From Candidatus Thorarchaeota archaeon (GTDB taxonomy: Archaea > Asgardarchaeota > Thorarchaeia > Thorarchaeales > Thorarchaeaceae), in the NCBI GenBank assembly GCA_016840385.1, contig JAEOSL010000105.1:1-12441 (forward strand): 12,441 bases of DNA, given 5' to 3'. The position numbers were made by a program, and so were the translations under genes. Shown here piece by piece: positions 1-6,665 of this stretch; position 1 is the stretch's first letter, and every line of letters starts with the position of its first letter. The notes beneath the pieces were generated by a model. The model saw only the letters and a list, made by a program, of their open reading frames with translations, was not told the DNA's origin and did no database searches.

Positions 1-844
1 CATGATCTCCATCTACCGCAACACCATACGCGAATTCAGGGGTGTCGTACGACCCGACCAAAGTAGGTGTGGTAAGATCACTGATATCGACTACCTCTAA
101 TCCTGCTGTATTGCTGGCAACATAGACATGATCTCCTGAGATAAATGCGTCTTTAACAAAACTACCCATAGATATGGACCCAATTAGAGATGGACTAGCT
201 GGAACATTGAAATCATGTATCTCTATTGTCCCCCCCATCCATAGGAAGACAAAACCATCCTCTACAATCGCTCCGCTTACGGTACTAAAAGGGTTGTAGG
301 ATCCTGCTAATGTGGGATCTTTGGGATTTGTTATGTTCACTACTGAGAACCCTGCATTACCCTGTGCCAGATATGCGTAGTTACCTTCCACAGCTATACT
401 TCTTACATCTGAAACGCTGTACGATCCCGCGAGAGTGGGCGCAGCAAGATCAGTGATGTCGATTACCAACATCCCCGTAGTGGCATCTGAGATGTAAGCA
501 TAATTGCCTTCAACAACTACACTCGACGTAGAGCCAGAAGTAGCGTACGAACCAGTGAGGATGGGGTTCTTCTGTTGAAGCATAATCGCTCCCGAACCCC
601 AGCCAGATACACTGGATACAGGATCTCGATAGGTGGTTGAAGTAAAATCCTCCACATATGATTCTGTTGCGGCAGATATGGGAGCAGACCTAAGGGTGAT
701 TTCCGAATCTCCTGTAGGTCGAGTCGAAACGGTCGGTGAGTCAGAATAATAAAGCGGGACACAATTCAATTGATTAACAGATTGTATAGTTAGCAAAATT
801 AGCACAGTCAATAATAGTACTATAGAAAAACGCTTTTGTTGCAT
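1..844 (-). CDS. Secreted LVIVD-repeat beta-propeller protein (N-terminal part)
   Basis: Open frame from an ATG at 844 to the left edge, 281 residues with no stop; the C-terminus lies outside the window. Residues 1-27 are a signal peptide or signal anchor (MQQKR followed by a run of I/L/V), so the protein is probably exported and may stay anchored. Residues 62-88 hold a Thr-rich segment (EDFTSTTYRDPVSSVSGWGSG) of a kind found ahead of repeats in extracellular proteins. From about residue 94 there are repeats of roughly 40 residues of the form 'PTLAGSY...V.VEGNYAY(I/L)...GL.V(V/I)DI(S/T)', which is the LVIVD family, expected to fold as a beta-propeller. A Shine-Dalgarno GAGGT lies 6-7 bases before the ATG. 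Such proteins are thought to act at the cell surface in binding or adhesion. No enzyme motif is visible and the precise role is unknown. The family call is firm; the function is not. Confidence 0.85.
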   Translation of the reverse strand, partial: MQQKRFSIVLLLTVLILLTIQSVNQLNCVPLYYSDSPTVSTRPTGDSEITLRSAPISAATESYVEDFTSTTYRDPVSSVSGWGSGAIMLQQKNPILTGSYATSGSTSSVVVEGNYAYISDATTGMLVIDITDLAAPTLAGSYSVSDVRSIAVEGNYAYLAQGNAGFSVVNITNPKDPTLAGSYNPFSTVSGAIVEDGFVFLWMGGTIEIHDFNVPASPSLIGSISMGSFVKDAFISGDHVYVASNTAGLEVVDISDLTTPTLVGSYDTPEFAYGVAVDGDH

Positions 845-1069
845 CTCATTACCTCTTTTTTGCGTGTAGAAGGAGAATAAGGAGTTAGATGCGTGTTCCC
901 TATGGTTTCTTGGAGAATTAAGGAAGCTTTCCCTACTTACACAATGTTGTAATCTTATGGCAGCTCTTAGTAATAAAATGTTCGATTGAAATAGCGATTT
1001 CTAGGTCGAGGGCAGGCATACAGGGAGCAAATCCTTCTATGCATCCATGAAAATAGAATCTTGATCACC
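845..1069. other. Intergenic region upstream of the LVIVD gene
   Basis: No coding frame supported. The part next to 844 carries the GAGGT ribosome-binding site of the LVIVD gene (about 851-855, minus). AT-rich stretches such as the one at about 873-882 could hold its TATA box, but none stands out. The rest, up to the possible gene relic at 1070-1150, shows no repeat, hairpin plus T-run, or RNA gene that I can support. Confidence 0.5.
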
Positions 1070-1150
1070 TTAGTTATTCACATAGAGTGATAAGATCTGC
1101 TTAAATCCATAGTAGACCGTTTTAGGAGAGCGTATTTTCACGTCTGCATT
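1070..1150 (-). pseudogene. Possible relic of a winged-helix regulator gene
   Basis: Directly after the aspS stop, a 26-codon open stretch in another frame reads ADVKIRSPKTVYYGFKQILS and then soon stops. Its core SPKTVYYGF matches LPPRTVNYGL, the recognition-helix region of the intact winged-helix protein encoded at 2636-2869. On DNA, 1103-1128 and 2729-2754 agree at 20 of 26 positions, and five of the six differences are transitions. There is no suitable start codon and the N-terminal part is absent, so this is at best a decayed fragment of a second copy. Chance similarity cannot be excluded because the stretch is so short. Confidence 0.3.
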
Positions 1151-2507
1151 ATGGAGTCAAGCGGTCTCTATCACGGGGGAGCAATGTAGCTTCTCGAATA
1201 TTGTGTATCCCCAAGAGCTGCATTGTAAGACGTTCAACTCCTAATCCTAGACCACCATGAGGTGGAGCTCCGTATTTGAACGGGTCAAGGTAGAAGCTGA
1301 AGTCAGGTGGATTGAATCCCTTTGCTTTGAAGCGTTCGACAAGAAGGTCGTAGATATGGATACGTTGACCACCTGTTGTAATCTCCATTCCTTTGTAAGT
1401 GAGGTCAAAACTCTCAGTCATTCCTTCATCAGTAAGACTAGGCATTGTATAAGCAGGTCTCAATTCTAGAGGATAATGAGTGATGAACACCATGTCAGTA
1501 CCAAACTTCTCGGGGAATATCTGTTCAAGGAGTCGCTCGCTCTCAGGATCTAGGTCATCAGTGATGGATAGGTCCTTACCTGCTTCATTGACGAGATCAA
1601 TTGCTTCGGCATATTTTACTCGCCTGAATGGTAATTTTGGAATGGCAAGGTCAATTCCAATGAGCTCAAACTCAGCGGCAGCAGCCTTCTTGGTCTTCGT
1701 AAAAGCATGATGAAGCATTTGTTCCTCCATCTTCATAATATCCTCAACTCCACTAATCCATGCCATCTCAAAGTCAAAGGATGTGTACTCGTTGATGTGG
1801 CGGCGGGTGTTGTGCTTCTCAGCCCTAAAGACAGGTGCAATCTCAAAGACTCTACCAAATCCAGCAAGAAGCATCAGCTGTTTGTAGAATTGTGGGCTCT
1901 GTGCCAAGTATGCCTTTCTCTCGAAATACTTCACTTCGAAGAGATTAGCTCCACCTTCTGTAGCTTCAGCAACTAGTTTTGGAGTGTGGATTTCGACAAA
2001 ATCATTGCTCTCTAAATAATCTCTAGAGAAACGGACAAGGTCATGCTGAATTCTGAAGATTGCATTAATCGAGGGTTTTCGAAGGTCTAGAATGCGATGG
2101 TTAAAACGTGTATCAAGGTCTATGTCGACCTTACCTTCTACAACGTCTATAGGGAGACGTTCAGCAGTATTTAGGATTTTAATCTTGGTTGGAATAACTT
2201 CAGCGCCTGCTGCTACTTGTGTTGTCGCAACCACAGTTCCATGAATTGCTATTGCAGTTTCAGGTTTGAGTTTTCCCGAGACCTCAAAAACTTCCTCTGA
2301 AACTTTCTTCTGCGGGATTGTGACCTGGACTGTTCCATGTTCATCCCTGAGAATCAGGAACTTGATCTTTCCCTTATCTCTAAGAATGTGGGTCCAGCCC
2401 ATCAGGATGACTTCTTTCCCGTCAAGTTCTGAAGTAATCTGATTACTGAAGTGAGTACGAGTTTCATCACCAATCTGTTCAGTGCCAGCCTTATCGTAAA
2501 AGTTCAT
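1149..2507 (-). CDS. aspS: Aspartyl-tRNA synthetase, archaeal type (AspRS)
   Basis: 452 residues, close to the usual 430-440 of archaeal AspRS. It charges tRNA with aspartate using ATP in the cytoplasm. Residues 32-115 form the OB-fold anticodon-binding domain (GWTHILRDKGKIKFLILRD). Class II motif 1 lies around 143-180. Motif 2 is at about 223-246 (FRAEKHNTRRHINEYTSFDFEM, with ATP-binding Arg228). Motif 3 is at 418-447 (GGLGLGVERL, ending ATLLPRDRDRLTP, which is also the C-terminus). QSPQFYKQ at 204-211 belongs to the aspartate pocket. His40 in GWTH sits where, from memory, discriminating enzymes carry Trp, so the enzyme may be non-discriminating and also charge tRNA-Asn. The ATG at 2507 has GAGGT 7 bases upstream. 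A small winged-helix gene lies upstream on the same strand, with a stem-loop between them. Function is very sure; tRNA specificity is not. Confidence 0.97.
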   Translation of the reverse strand: MNFYDKAGTEQIGDETRTHFSNQITSELDGKEVILMGWTHILRDKGKIKFLILRDEHGTVQVTIPQKKVSEEVFEVSGKLKPETAIAIHGTVVATTQVAAGAEVIPTKIKILNTAERLPIDVVEGKVDIDLDTRFNHRILDLRKPSINAIFRIQHDLVRFSRDYLESNDFVEIHTPKLVAEATEGGANLFEVKYFERKAYLAQSPQFYKQLMLLAGFGRVFEIAPVFRAEKHNTRRHINEYTSFDFEMAWISGVEDIMKMEEQMLHHAFTKTKKAAAAEFELIGIDLAIPKLPFRRVKYAEAIDLVNEAGKDLSITDDLDPESERLLEQIFPEKFGTDMVFITHYPLELRPAYTMPSLTDEGMTESFDLTYKGMEITTGGQRIHIYDLLVERFKAKGFNPPDFSFYLDPFKYGAPPHGGLGLGVERLTMQLLGIHNIREATLLPRDRDRLTP

Positions 2508-2586
2508 TCTTCAAACCTCAGCCTGAGTTATTTGGGTTGAAGCTGGAGTACATTATGAGGTTTTTGGAGAGAGTCAGAAACAGTTT

Positions 2587-2620
2587 GAAGATGGAGAGGA
2601 TGAGATCCCCAACCATCTTC
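2587..2620 (-). promoter_or_regulatory. Stem-loop between the winged-helix gene and aspS
   Basis: A perfect 8-bp inverted repeat, GAAGATGG (2587-2594) with CCATCTTC (2613-2620), encloses a smaller pairing of GGAT (2598-2601) with ATCC (2605-2608). It lies after the winged-helix stop and about 80 bases before the aspS ATG, in the transcribed direction of both. No T-run follows on the minus strand, so it is not a classical terminator. It could be an operator, an RNA processing site or an attenuating leader structure. The pairing is seen in the sequence; any function is a guess. Confidence 0.4.
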
Positions 2621-2635
2621 CGGATCAAGTCGGCA

Positions 2636-2869
2636 CTACATAGGCGCCTGAACTAACTCGTATACTCGCTCCCGCGCGTCAGTAGCATGCTCTTCCTCAC
2701 GAATCAATCCTAGAGCCTTAAGTCTACTAAGTCCATAATTGACTGTTCTGGGAGGAAGGTATGTTATGCTAATCAGGTCCTGCCGGCTAATCCGGTGTCG
2801 GTCCTTAAGAAGCACGTAAAGAAACTTCGCGGAAGGAGGTAGAGACAAGAATGAGCGCCGGGCAAACAT
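2636..2869 (-). CDS. Small winged helix-turn-helix DNA-binding protein
   Basis: 77 residues, all taken up by one winged-helix domain of the small archaeal MarR-like kind. SLPPSAKFLYVLL (9-21) forms helix 1. RISRQDLISITYLPPRTVNYGLSRLKALGLI (about 26-56) is the helix-turn-helix with its recognition helix. REEEHATDARERVYELV is the basic, charged wing. It is expected to bind DNA as a dimer; no ligand or metal domain is present. The frame upstream of ATG 2869 meets a stop five codons earlier, so this start is the longest available; GGTGGGATC just before the ATG is a weak ribosome site. A much better GGAGGT lies farther upstream and faces a different frame. The gene sits between the methyltransferase (98 bp upstream) and aspS (128 bp downstream). 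Its targets are unknown, possibly its own promoter or aspS. Confidence 0.85.
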   Translation of the reverse strand: MFARRSFLSLPPSAKFLYVLLKDRHRISRQDLISITYLPPRTVNYGLSRLKALGLIREEEHATDARERVYELVQAPM

Positions 2870-2894
2870 GATCCCACCGTAAAATTATTGTCAT

Positions 2895-2911
2895 TTTGAT
2901 ATATTACCTCC
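2895..2911 (-). promoter_or_regulatory. TATA-like box and GGAGGT ahead of the winged-helix gene
   Basis: Read on the minus strand, GGAGGT (2911-2906) runs into TAATATAT (2906-2899), about 30-33 bases before the winged-helix ATG. That spacing suits an archaeal TATA box giving a nearly leaderless transcript. The same GGAGGT would also serve an ATG at 2894 that opens a 29-codon frame overlapping the regulator. Very similar spacing and sequence (GGAGGTAATTTATCA) precede the membrane-protein ATG at 6665, where it clearly acts as a ribosome-binding site, so the role here is ambiguous. Confidence 0.4.
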
Positions 2912-2967
2912 ATGTAATTTTGCTTATCGAACTACTTTGTGTTGATAAGTTTTAGCATCAACTAGTC

Positions 2968-4305
2968 CTATTGCGGTTTTTTGAGAATGAGAACCCATTC
3001 ACCATGCATTCGTTCCTTTCTGGGAATACGGATGAAATGTCGGATAAGCTTTGAAAAGAATTGAGTTTCCAACTCAAAACCAACACCAGATTCTGCAATC
3101 TCTGCAAGTATCTCATGAGACTTTACTCGGACTCCCCGCATGAGATTGTTGCCAATAGCGACACAATATCGACTTCCAGGTTTTAGAATCCGTATCATCT
3201 CTTGCAACTGGTTCTTCATATCGTCAAAGAATTTGTAGGCTATGTATGCACGACGAGGGTCAAGTTTGTAGATTTTTTCCAATACAGGATCCAGTGTCTT
3301 ATACCCTGATACTTGGAGGTCTCTGTATTCATCCTTGTAGACTGTTTCAGTTCCAATATACCTCCGCTTGACTTTGGATAATGGTCCATCACCAAGAAGG
3401 CCAAGCCAGTACATCTCAAGCTGATGTGTCCGAGGATAATCTACTGCATTGATGTATGGCGGGGAAGTCACAGCTAAATCTACGGAGTCATCACAAAGTT
3501 CTGAAGCAAGAGCAGTTCCTCCAGGAAGGTGCGTATGAAAATACTCGGATTCATTCAAAATCTCGGAGAGTTTTTTCATCTCGTCAATCTGGTGTGTTAG
3601 TCTTTGAGAGAATTTCTTTAGAGTATCACCGGGTAAGATTTTCTTTCTTACTTTCTTACGAAGGACTGTTCTGGTGCAGTGAGGGTCTGCGTTTGATACA
3701 TCTCGGATAATTGATGACATTATGACTTGAAAGAAGTCTACTATGTTATCCATGTGAGAGATGTGTGAATGTTCCCTGATTGTGAGAATGCTATCCCTGA
3801 TGATTCCAAGCTCCCTTAAGACAAATGAACGAAACCACTTGTCCCTGTAGTGAAACTCGGGAATGACAGGATTATACCCTGAAGCATTGTCGAGTTTCTT
3901 AGCTTGTTGTTCCAATAGTTTACTTGCAGTTTCCAATGGTTCGCTCGCAATCGGAGTCGTCTTCACCTTTGTAATAAGTAGAGCAATTGGATCGATATCT
4001 ATTCCAATACCTATGCGTTTGTTTAACATCGCCTCAAGAATTGTGGTTCCACTACCACACATAGGATCAAGAACATACTCACCCGGTTCCGAATATTTTC
4101 GAATCAGATAACGTGGAAGCTCGGGAAAGAATTTTGCTGGAAACTTGTGGATTCCGTGTGTGAGATAGGATTGGTCTTTGCTAATGATGAGGATGTTACC
4201 GCCATTCGGAATGTCAAGTCCGGGGTCCAAATCCCCCTCGATTTCAATCAACTCTACTGACTCCTTGGTGATTTTACTACCTTCACCATTTTTTCGAGTT
4301 GACAT
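2968..4305 (-). CDS. AdoMet-dependent DNA methyltransferase, N4/N6 amino type (orphan)
   Basis: 445 residues. THGIHKFPAKFFPELPRYLI (49-68) matches motif X. VLDPMCGSGTTILEAML (78-94) is motif I, the AdoMet loop. GIGIDIDP (99-106) is the acidic motif II. A stretch of about 170 residues with several Lys/Arg clusters then separates these from the catalytic motif IV, TSPPYINAVDY (280-290). ILKPGSRYCVAIGNN (373-387) is a later strand of the Rossmann-like fold. This motif order (X, I, long insert, IV) resembles the alpha class of amino-methyltransferases, and SPPY rather than DPPY suggests N4-methylcytosine; both points are from family knowledge. No endonuclease is adjacent, so it appears to be an orphan enzyme with a host role or a remnant of a restriction system. 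An RNA substrate is less likely but possible. ATG 4305 has GGTGAT five bases upstream and a stop just before it. It faces the membrane-protein gene at 4441 across a shared promoter region. Confidence 0.85.
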   Translation of the reverse strand: MSTRKNGEGSKITKESVELIEIEGDLDPGLDIPNGGNILIISKDQSYLTHGIHKFPAKFFPELPRYLIRKYSEPGEYVLDPMCGSGTTILEAMLNKRIGIGIDIDPIALLITKVKTTPIASEPLETASKLLEQQAKKLDNASGYNPVIPEFHYRDKWFRSFVLRELGIIRDSILTIREHSHISHMDNIVDFFQVIMSSIIRDVSNADPHCTRTVLRKKVRKKILPGDTLKKFSQRLTHQIDEMKKLSEILNESEYFHTHLPGGTALASELCDDSVDLAVTSPPYINAVDYPRTHQLEMYWLGLLGDGPLSKVKRRYIGTETVYKDEYRDLQVSGYKTLDPVLEKIYKLDPRRAYIAYKFFDDMKNQLQEMIRILKPGSRYCVAIGNNLMRGVRVKSHEILAEIAESGVGFELETQFFSKLIRHFIRIPRKERMHGEWVLILKKPQ

Positions 4306-4315
4306 TCACATCACC

Positions 4316-4440
4316 ATTTAATGCGCATTCTATACGGTTGTGCACGTGAGAACATCTTTTCCTTATGTTATATATAGTGGTTGTACTATGGTTAAGAAGT
4401 CCCAATCTGGGGCACGCTAAAACAAGGAGAGATTGTTAAA
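4316..4440. promoter_or_regulatory. Divergent promoter region, methyltransferase and membrane protein
   Basis: Between the two divergent genes the best TATA element is TTATATATA at 4368-4376. It would place a plus-strand start near 4399, giving a leader of about 40 bases with GGAGA at 4426-4430, ten bases before the TTG start at 4441. Being nearly palindromic, it could also serve the minus strand, with a start near 4345. Overlapping palindromes GTGCAC (4340-4345) and CACGTG (4343-4348) fall at that minus-strand start and could be an operator. All of this is inferred from sequence alone. Confidence 0.5.
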
Positions 4441-4779
4441 TTGGCAGATTTAAAGAAAATTGGAGACATTCTGGTTCTCATAGGTGCGATTATTGGAATT
4501 ATTCAGGGAATATGGCTAATTCTAGGTAACGCCGCCTTTGGCACCAATATATTACTTGGTTTCTTAGGTGCAACTATGGGAGTGGTTATTGGCATCCTTG
4601 GAATTCTGTTTTCACTAATCGCATTGGTGAATAGCGGATTCATCAAAATCAGTGCATTAGACTTTGGGAAGAAGAACAAATTCCTCGTTGTTCTTATTAT
4701 CGGTATACTGATGATTCTATTCGCTAGTGATTTCGGTGGAATCCTTGTTCTCATAGGTGCAATTCTCTGGGTACTATAA
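4441..4779 (+). CDS. Small four-helix membrane protein, unknown function
   Basis: 112 residues, almost entirely hydrophobic, with four predicted membrane helices at about 8-29, 36-62, 80-95 and 98-112. A short polar loop around 65-80 (SGFIKISALDFGKKNK) is the only substantial charged part. The start is TTG at 4441: the frame upstream has no ATG or GTG before a stop, and GGAGA lies ten bases before the TTG. The ends resemble each other (GDILVLIGAIIGII at 8-21, GGILVLIGAILWVL at 99-112), and the matching DNA shares 14 identical bases, so part of the gene may have arisen by internal duplication. A strong hairpin and T-run follow the stop. No family recognised. A protein of similar size and layout is encoded at 6318-6665. 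Confidence 0.8.
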   Translation: MADLKKIGDILVLIGAIIGIIQGIWLILGNAAFGTNILLGFLGATMGVVIGILGILFSLIALVNSGFIKISALDFGKKNKFLVVLIIGILMILFASDFGGILVLIGAILWVL

Positions 4780-4788
4780 ATGAAAAAC

Positions 4789-4838
4789 ACTCATCTCCAG
4801 ACTACAAAGTTTGAAGATGAGTCTTTTTTCTTTTTTTT
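4789..4838 (+). terminator. Hairpin and T-run terminator, possibly bidirectional
   Basis: ACTCATCT (4789-4796) pairs perfectly with AGATGAGT (4815-4822), and T6-C-T8 follows at 4824-4838, ten bases after the membrane-protein stop. The T-run ends exactly where the convergent aminotransferase stop begins (4839). On the minus strand the same hairpin is followed by GTGTTTTTCATTT, so it may also end the aminotransferase transcript. Confidence 0.75.
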
Positions 4839-6185
4839 CTAGATGGATGCTTTGATTGCTTTATCGAGTCGGTCTACTGCATCGTCAATGTTTTCCTTGG
4901 TTATGATGTAACTAGGAGTTAGACGAATTACATTCTGACCGCATCCAAGCACCCAGAGATTCTGTTTCTGAACTGCATTCTTCACAACATTGTCACGAAG
5001 CTTGCGAGCCTTTTCCTTACTCTTTTTATCCTTGACAAGCTCCATTCCAACCATGAGACCTATTCCACGAACGTCACCTACGACTTCGTGTTTATCCTTG
5101 AGTTCACCAAGACGCTCTTGAAGGTAAGCTCCATGCTCAGCATTCTTCTTCAGGTATCCACCTTCTTCCATATGCTTGAAGATCCATAGTGAGAGAAGAG
5201 CCATCTTAGGTTCAGCAGAGAATGTTTCTGAATGGCGTGAACCACTCGTATACATTGGTGCGGGACCGATTGATGCGCCCATCGGATAACCTCCACCGAT
5301 TGCCTTGCCCATTGAAATGAGATCAGGAACAACACCGTGGTTTTCAACTGCAGTCCACTTTCCAGTTCTTCCCATACCTGCTTGAACTTCATCAGACATG
5401 AAGTAGGCACCAATTTCCTTTGTCAGGTCATAGATACCTTTCACAGCTTTTGCTGGGGGAACTATCAAACCGCCTTCACCACAAATCGGTTCCATTACAG
5501 TTGCAGCAATATCATTACCTTCAACTTCGAGTGCATATCTGAGCGCTTCAACACACTCCAGACTGCAGTCCTCTTCGGTTGTACCGTAGGGACATCGGTA
5601 ACAGTAGGGGTAGAAGACCCGAACTGTGTCAACTCCCTGTGGAAAACCAGACTTGTGTTTCGAGTTTGAAGAGGTCAGCGCAAGAGCATAACCTGTTCGA
5701 CCATGAAATGCAGGTCTAAAGGTGACAAAGCGCTGGTTACCTGTAAGGTCCATAGCAGACTTCATACAACCTTCAACAGCTCTTCCACCAGATGTAGTGA
5801 ATACAACGCGCTTCTTGTGAGAACCAGGTGTGATTCCTGCGACTCGTTCAGCTAGGAGAGTCTGTGGAATAGCATCAAAGTCCATTCCAGGTAGCTCCTT
5901 GACTACATCGAGTATACTTGCTTCAAAATCAAGATACGGTTTATAGCGAAGACCAAAAGCACGAACTGCCACACCACCGGTTACATCGAGGTATTCAGTT
6001 CCTTCTATATCGAAGATTTGAACACCATCACCCTGAGTGTGGTCAATACAACCGTAAACATCTCTGTCTTGAGTTGTTAGTGCAAGTGCATCCGCACCCC
6101 GTTGTTTCCAATAGTCATTTGTCAGATCCTTTTGACTGATATCAAATCCCAGATCTTTGAGAATTTTGATGTGTTTTTCATCCAT
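4839..6185 (-). CDS. Class III PLP-dependent aminotransferase (GABA/ornithine/racemase-like)
   Basis: 448 residues, normal length for the family. It should move an amino group between an amino-acid or omega-amino donor and a keto acid, or racemise amino acids, using pyridoxal phosphate. SGGRAVEGCMKSA (132-144) is the phosphate-cup region and AFHGRTG (159-165) follows it. Asp265 in MSDEVQAGMGRTGK contacts the pyridine nitrogen. Lys294 in SMGKAIGGG is the Schiff-base lysine. Residues 192-211 hold YPYCYRCPYG followed by Cys207 and Cys211, a four-cysteine patch seen in an archaeal/bacterial branch of this family. Substrates in this branch vary (4-aminobutyrate, ornithine, broad amino-acid racemase), so none is assigned. 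ATG 6185 lacks a clear ribosome site; a TATA-like stretch near 6232-6246 may drive it. The gene is monocistronic, between two small membrane-protein genes. Fold and cofactor are sure; substrate is open. Confidence 0.9.
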   Translation of the reverse strand: MDEKHIKILKDLGFDISQKDLTNDYWKQRGADALALTTQDRDVYGCIDHTQGDGVQIFDIEGTEYLDVTGGVAVRAFGLRYKPYLDFEASILDVVKELPGMDFDAIPQTLLAERVAGITPGSHKKRVVFTTSGGRAVEGCMKSAMDLTGNQRFVTFRPAFHGRTGYALALTSSNSKHKSGFPQGVDTVRVFYPYCYRCPYGTTEEDCSLECVEALRYALEVEGNDIAATVMEPICGEGGLIVPPAKAVKGIYDLTKEIGAYFMSDEVQAGMGRTGKWTAVENHGVVPDLISMGKAIGGGYPMGASIGPAPMYTSGSRHSETFSAEPKMALLSLWIFKHMEEGGYLKKNAEHGAYLQERLGELKDKHEVVGDVRGIGLMVGMELVKDKKSKEKARKLRDNVVKNAVQKQNLWVLGCGQNVIRLTPSYIITKENIDDAVDRLDKAIKASI

Positions 6186-6262
6186 ATCGATACTGTCCAG
6201 TGATTGACTTGATTTTTGGACAAGCTAGCACCATTATCTAATTATCGATGTGAGCCTGAATC

Positions 6263-6303
6263 GAAAGAAAGAGGAAGATGGAGAGATATTTCACTCCTCC
6301 ATC
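6263..6303 (-). terminator. Hairpin and pyrimidine tract after the membrane-protein gene
   Basis: On the minus strand GATGGAG (6303-6297) pairs with CTCCATC (6283-6277), with a 13-base loop. TTCCTCTTTCTTTC follows, within about 55 bases of the stop at 6318. It looks like a terminator for the 6318-6665 gene, separating it from the aminotransferase, but the tract is mixed C/T rather than pure T. Confidence 0.45.
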
Positions 6304-6317
6304 AACAAAGAATTGAT

Positions 6318-6665
6318 CTACTTACTCCAAAGCATGAGAATTCCAGCTAGTATGAGCATGGATCCAGCCAATGTGGGTAGAGTCATAATCCAAGAAAGAA
6401 AATCCAAATTCAATCCTGATACAATCAAAATAATGAAGAAGCCAAACAGAGCGAGTAAGGCTCCGGAACGTCTGACCTTCCATGTAACAAAGCCACTCGC
6501 ATCAAAGGCAAGAACTACCATAATAATGACGGCTATGCCAAGAAAGAGCTCAACTATGTCAGGAATATTTATGCCAGCAACAATCCTATTTAGTGAATAG
6601 ACTAACAAAACGATACCGCCTAACACGGTGTAACCCTGTGCGGCACCTTCAGCTTTACAACCCAT
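6318..6665 (-). CDS. Small four-helix membrane protein, unknown function
   Basis: 115 residues with four predicted membrane helices at about 11-30, 36-54, 68-84 and 94-113. A short basic loop (TWKVRRS, 61-67) follows DASGFV. This strand is chosen over the opposite 116-codon frame because its product is a regular membrane protein and because GGAGGT lies at 6680-6675, nine bases before ATG 6665; the opposite frame encodes a low-complexity Ser/Lys/Met-rich product. Size, helix number and the SGF(I/V) loop after helix 2 resemble the 112-residue protein at 4441-4779, and the two flank the aminotransferase gene. They may be distant paralogues, which needs a profile comparison. No enzymatic or transport motif is visible. 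Confidence 0.75.
   Translation of the reverse strand: MGCKAEGAAQGYTVLGGIVLLVYSLNRIVAGINIPDIVELFLGIAVIIMVVLAFDASGFVTWKVRRSGALLALFGFFIILIVSGLNLDFLSWIMTLPTLAGSMLILAGILMLWSK

Noticed and set aside
517..762. 81-codon minus-strand frame
   Set aside because: It is an out-of-frame shadow of the LVIVD gene, whose frame has a signal peptide and repeats.
2941..2962. Six-base inverted repeat GTTGAT/ATCAAC after the methyltransferase stop
   Set aside because: The stem is short and no T-run follows in the transcribed direction, so I did not call a terminator.
4388..4420. Ten-codon frame (MVKKSQSGAR) upstream of the membrane protein
   Set aside because: The likely TATA box at 4368-4376 puts the transcript start downstream of its ATG, so it is probably not transcribed in full.
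6250..6600. 116-codon plus-strand frame opposite the small membrane protein
   Set aside because: Its product is low-complexity and has no ribosome site, while the minus-strand frame encodes four regular membrane helices behind GGAGGT.
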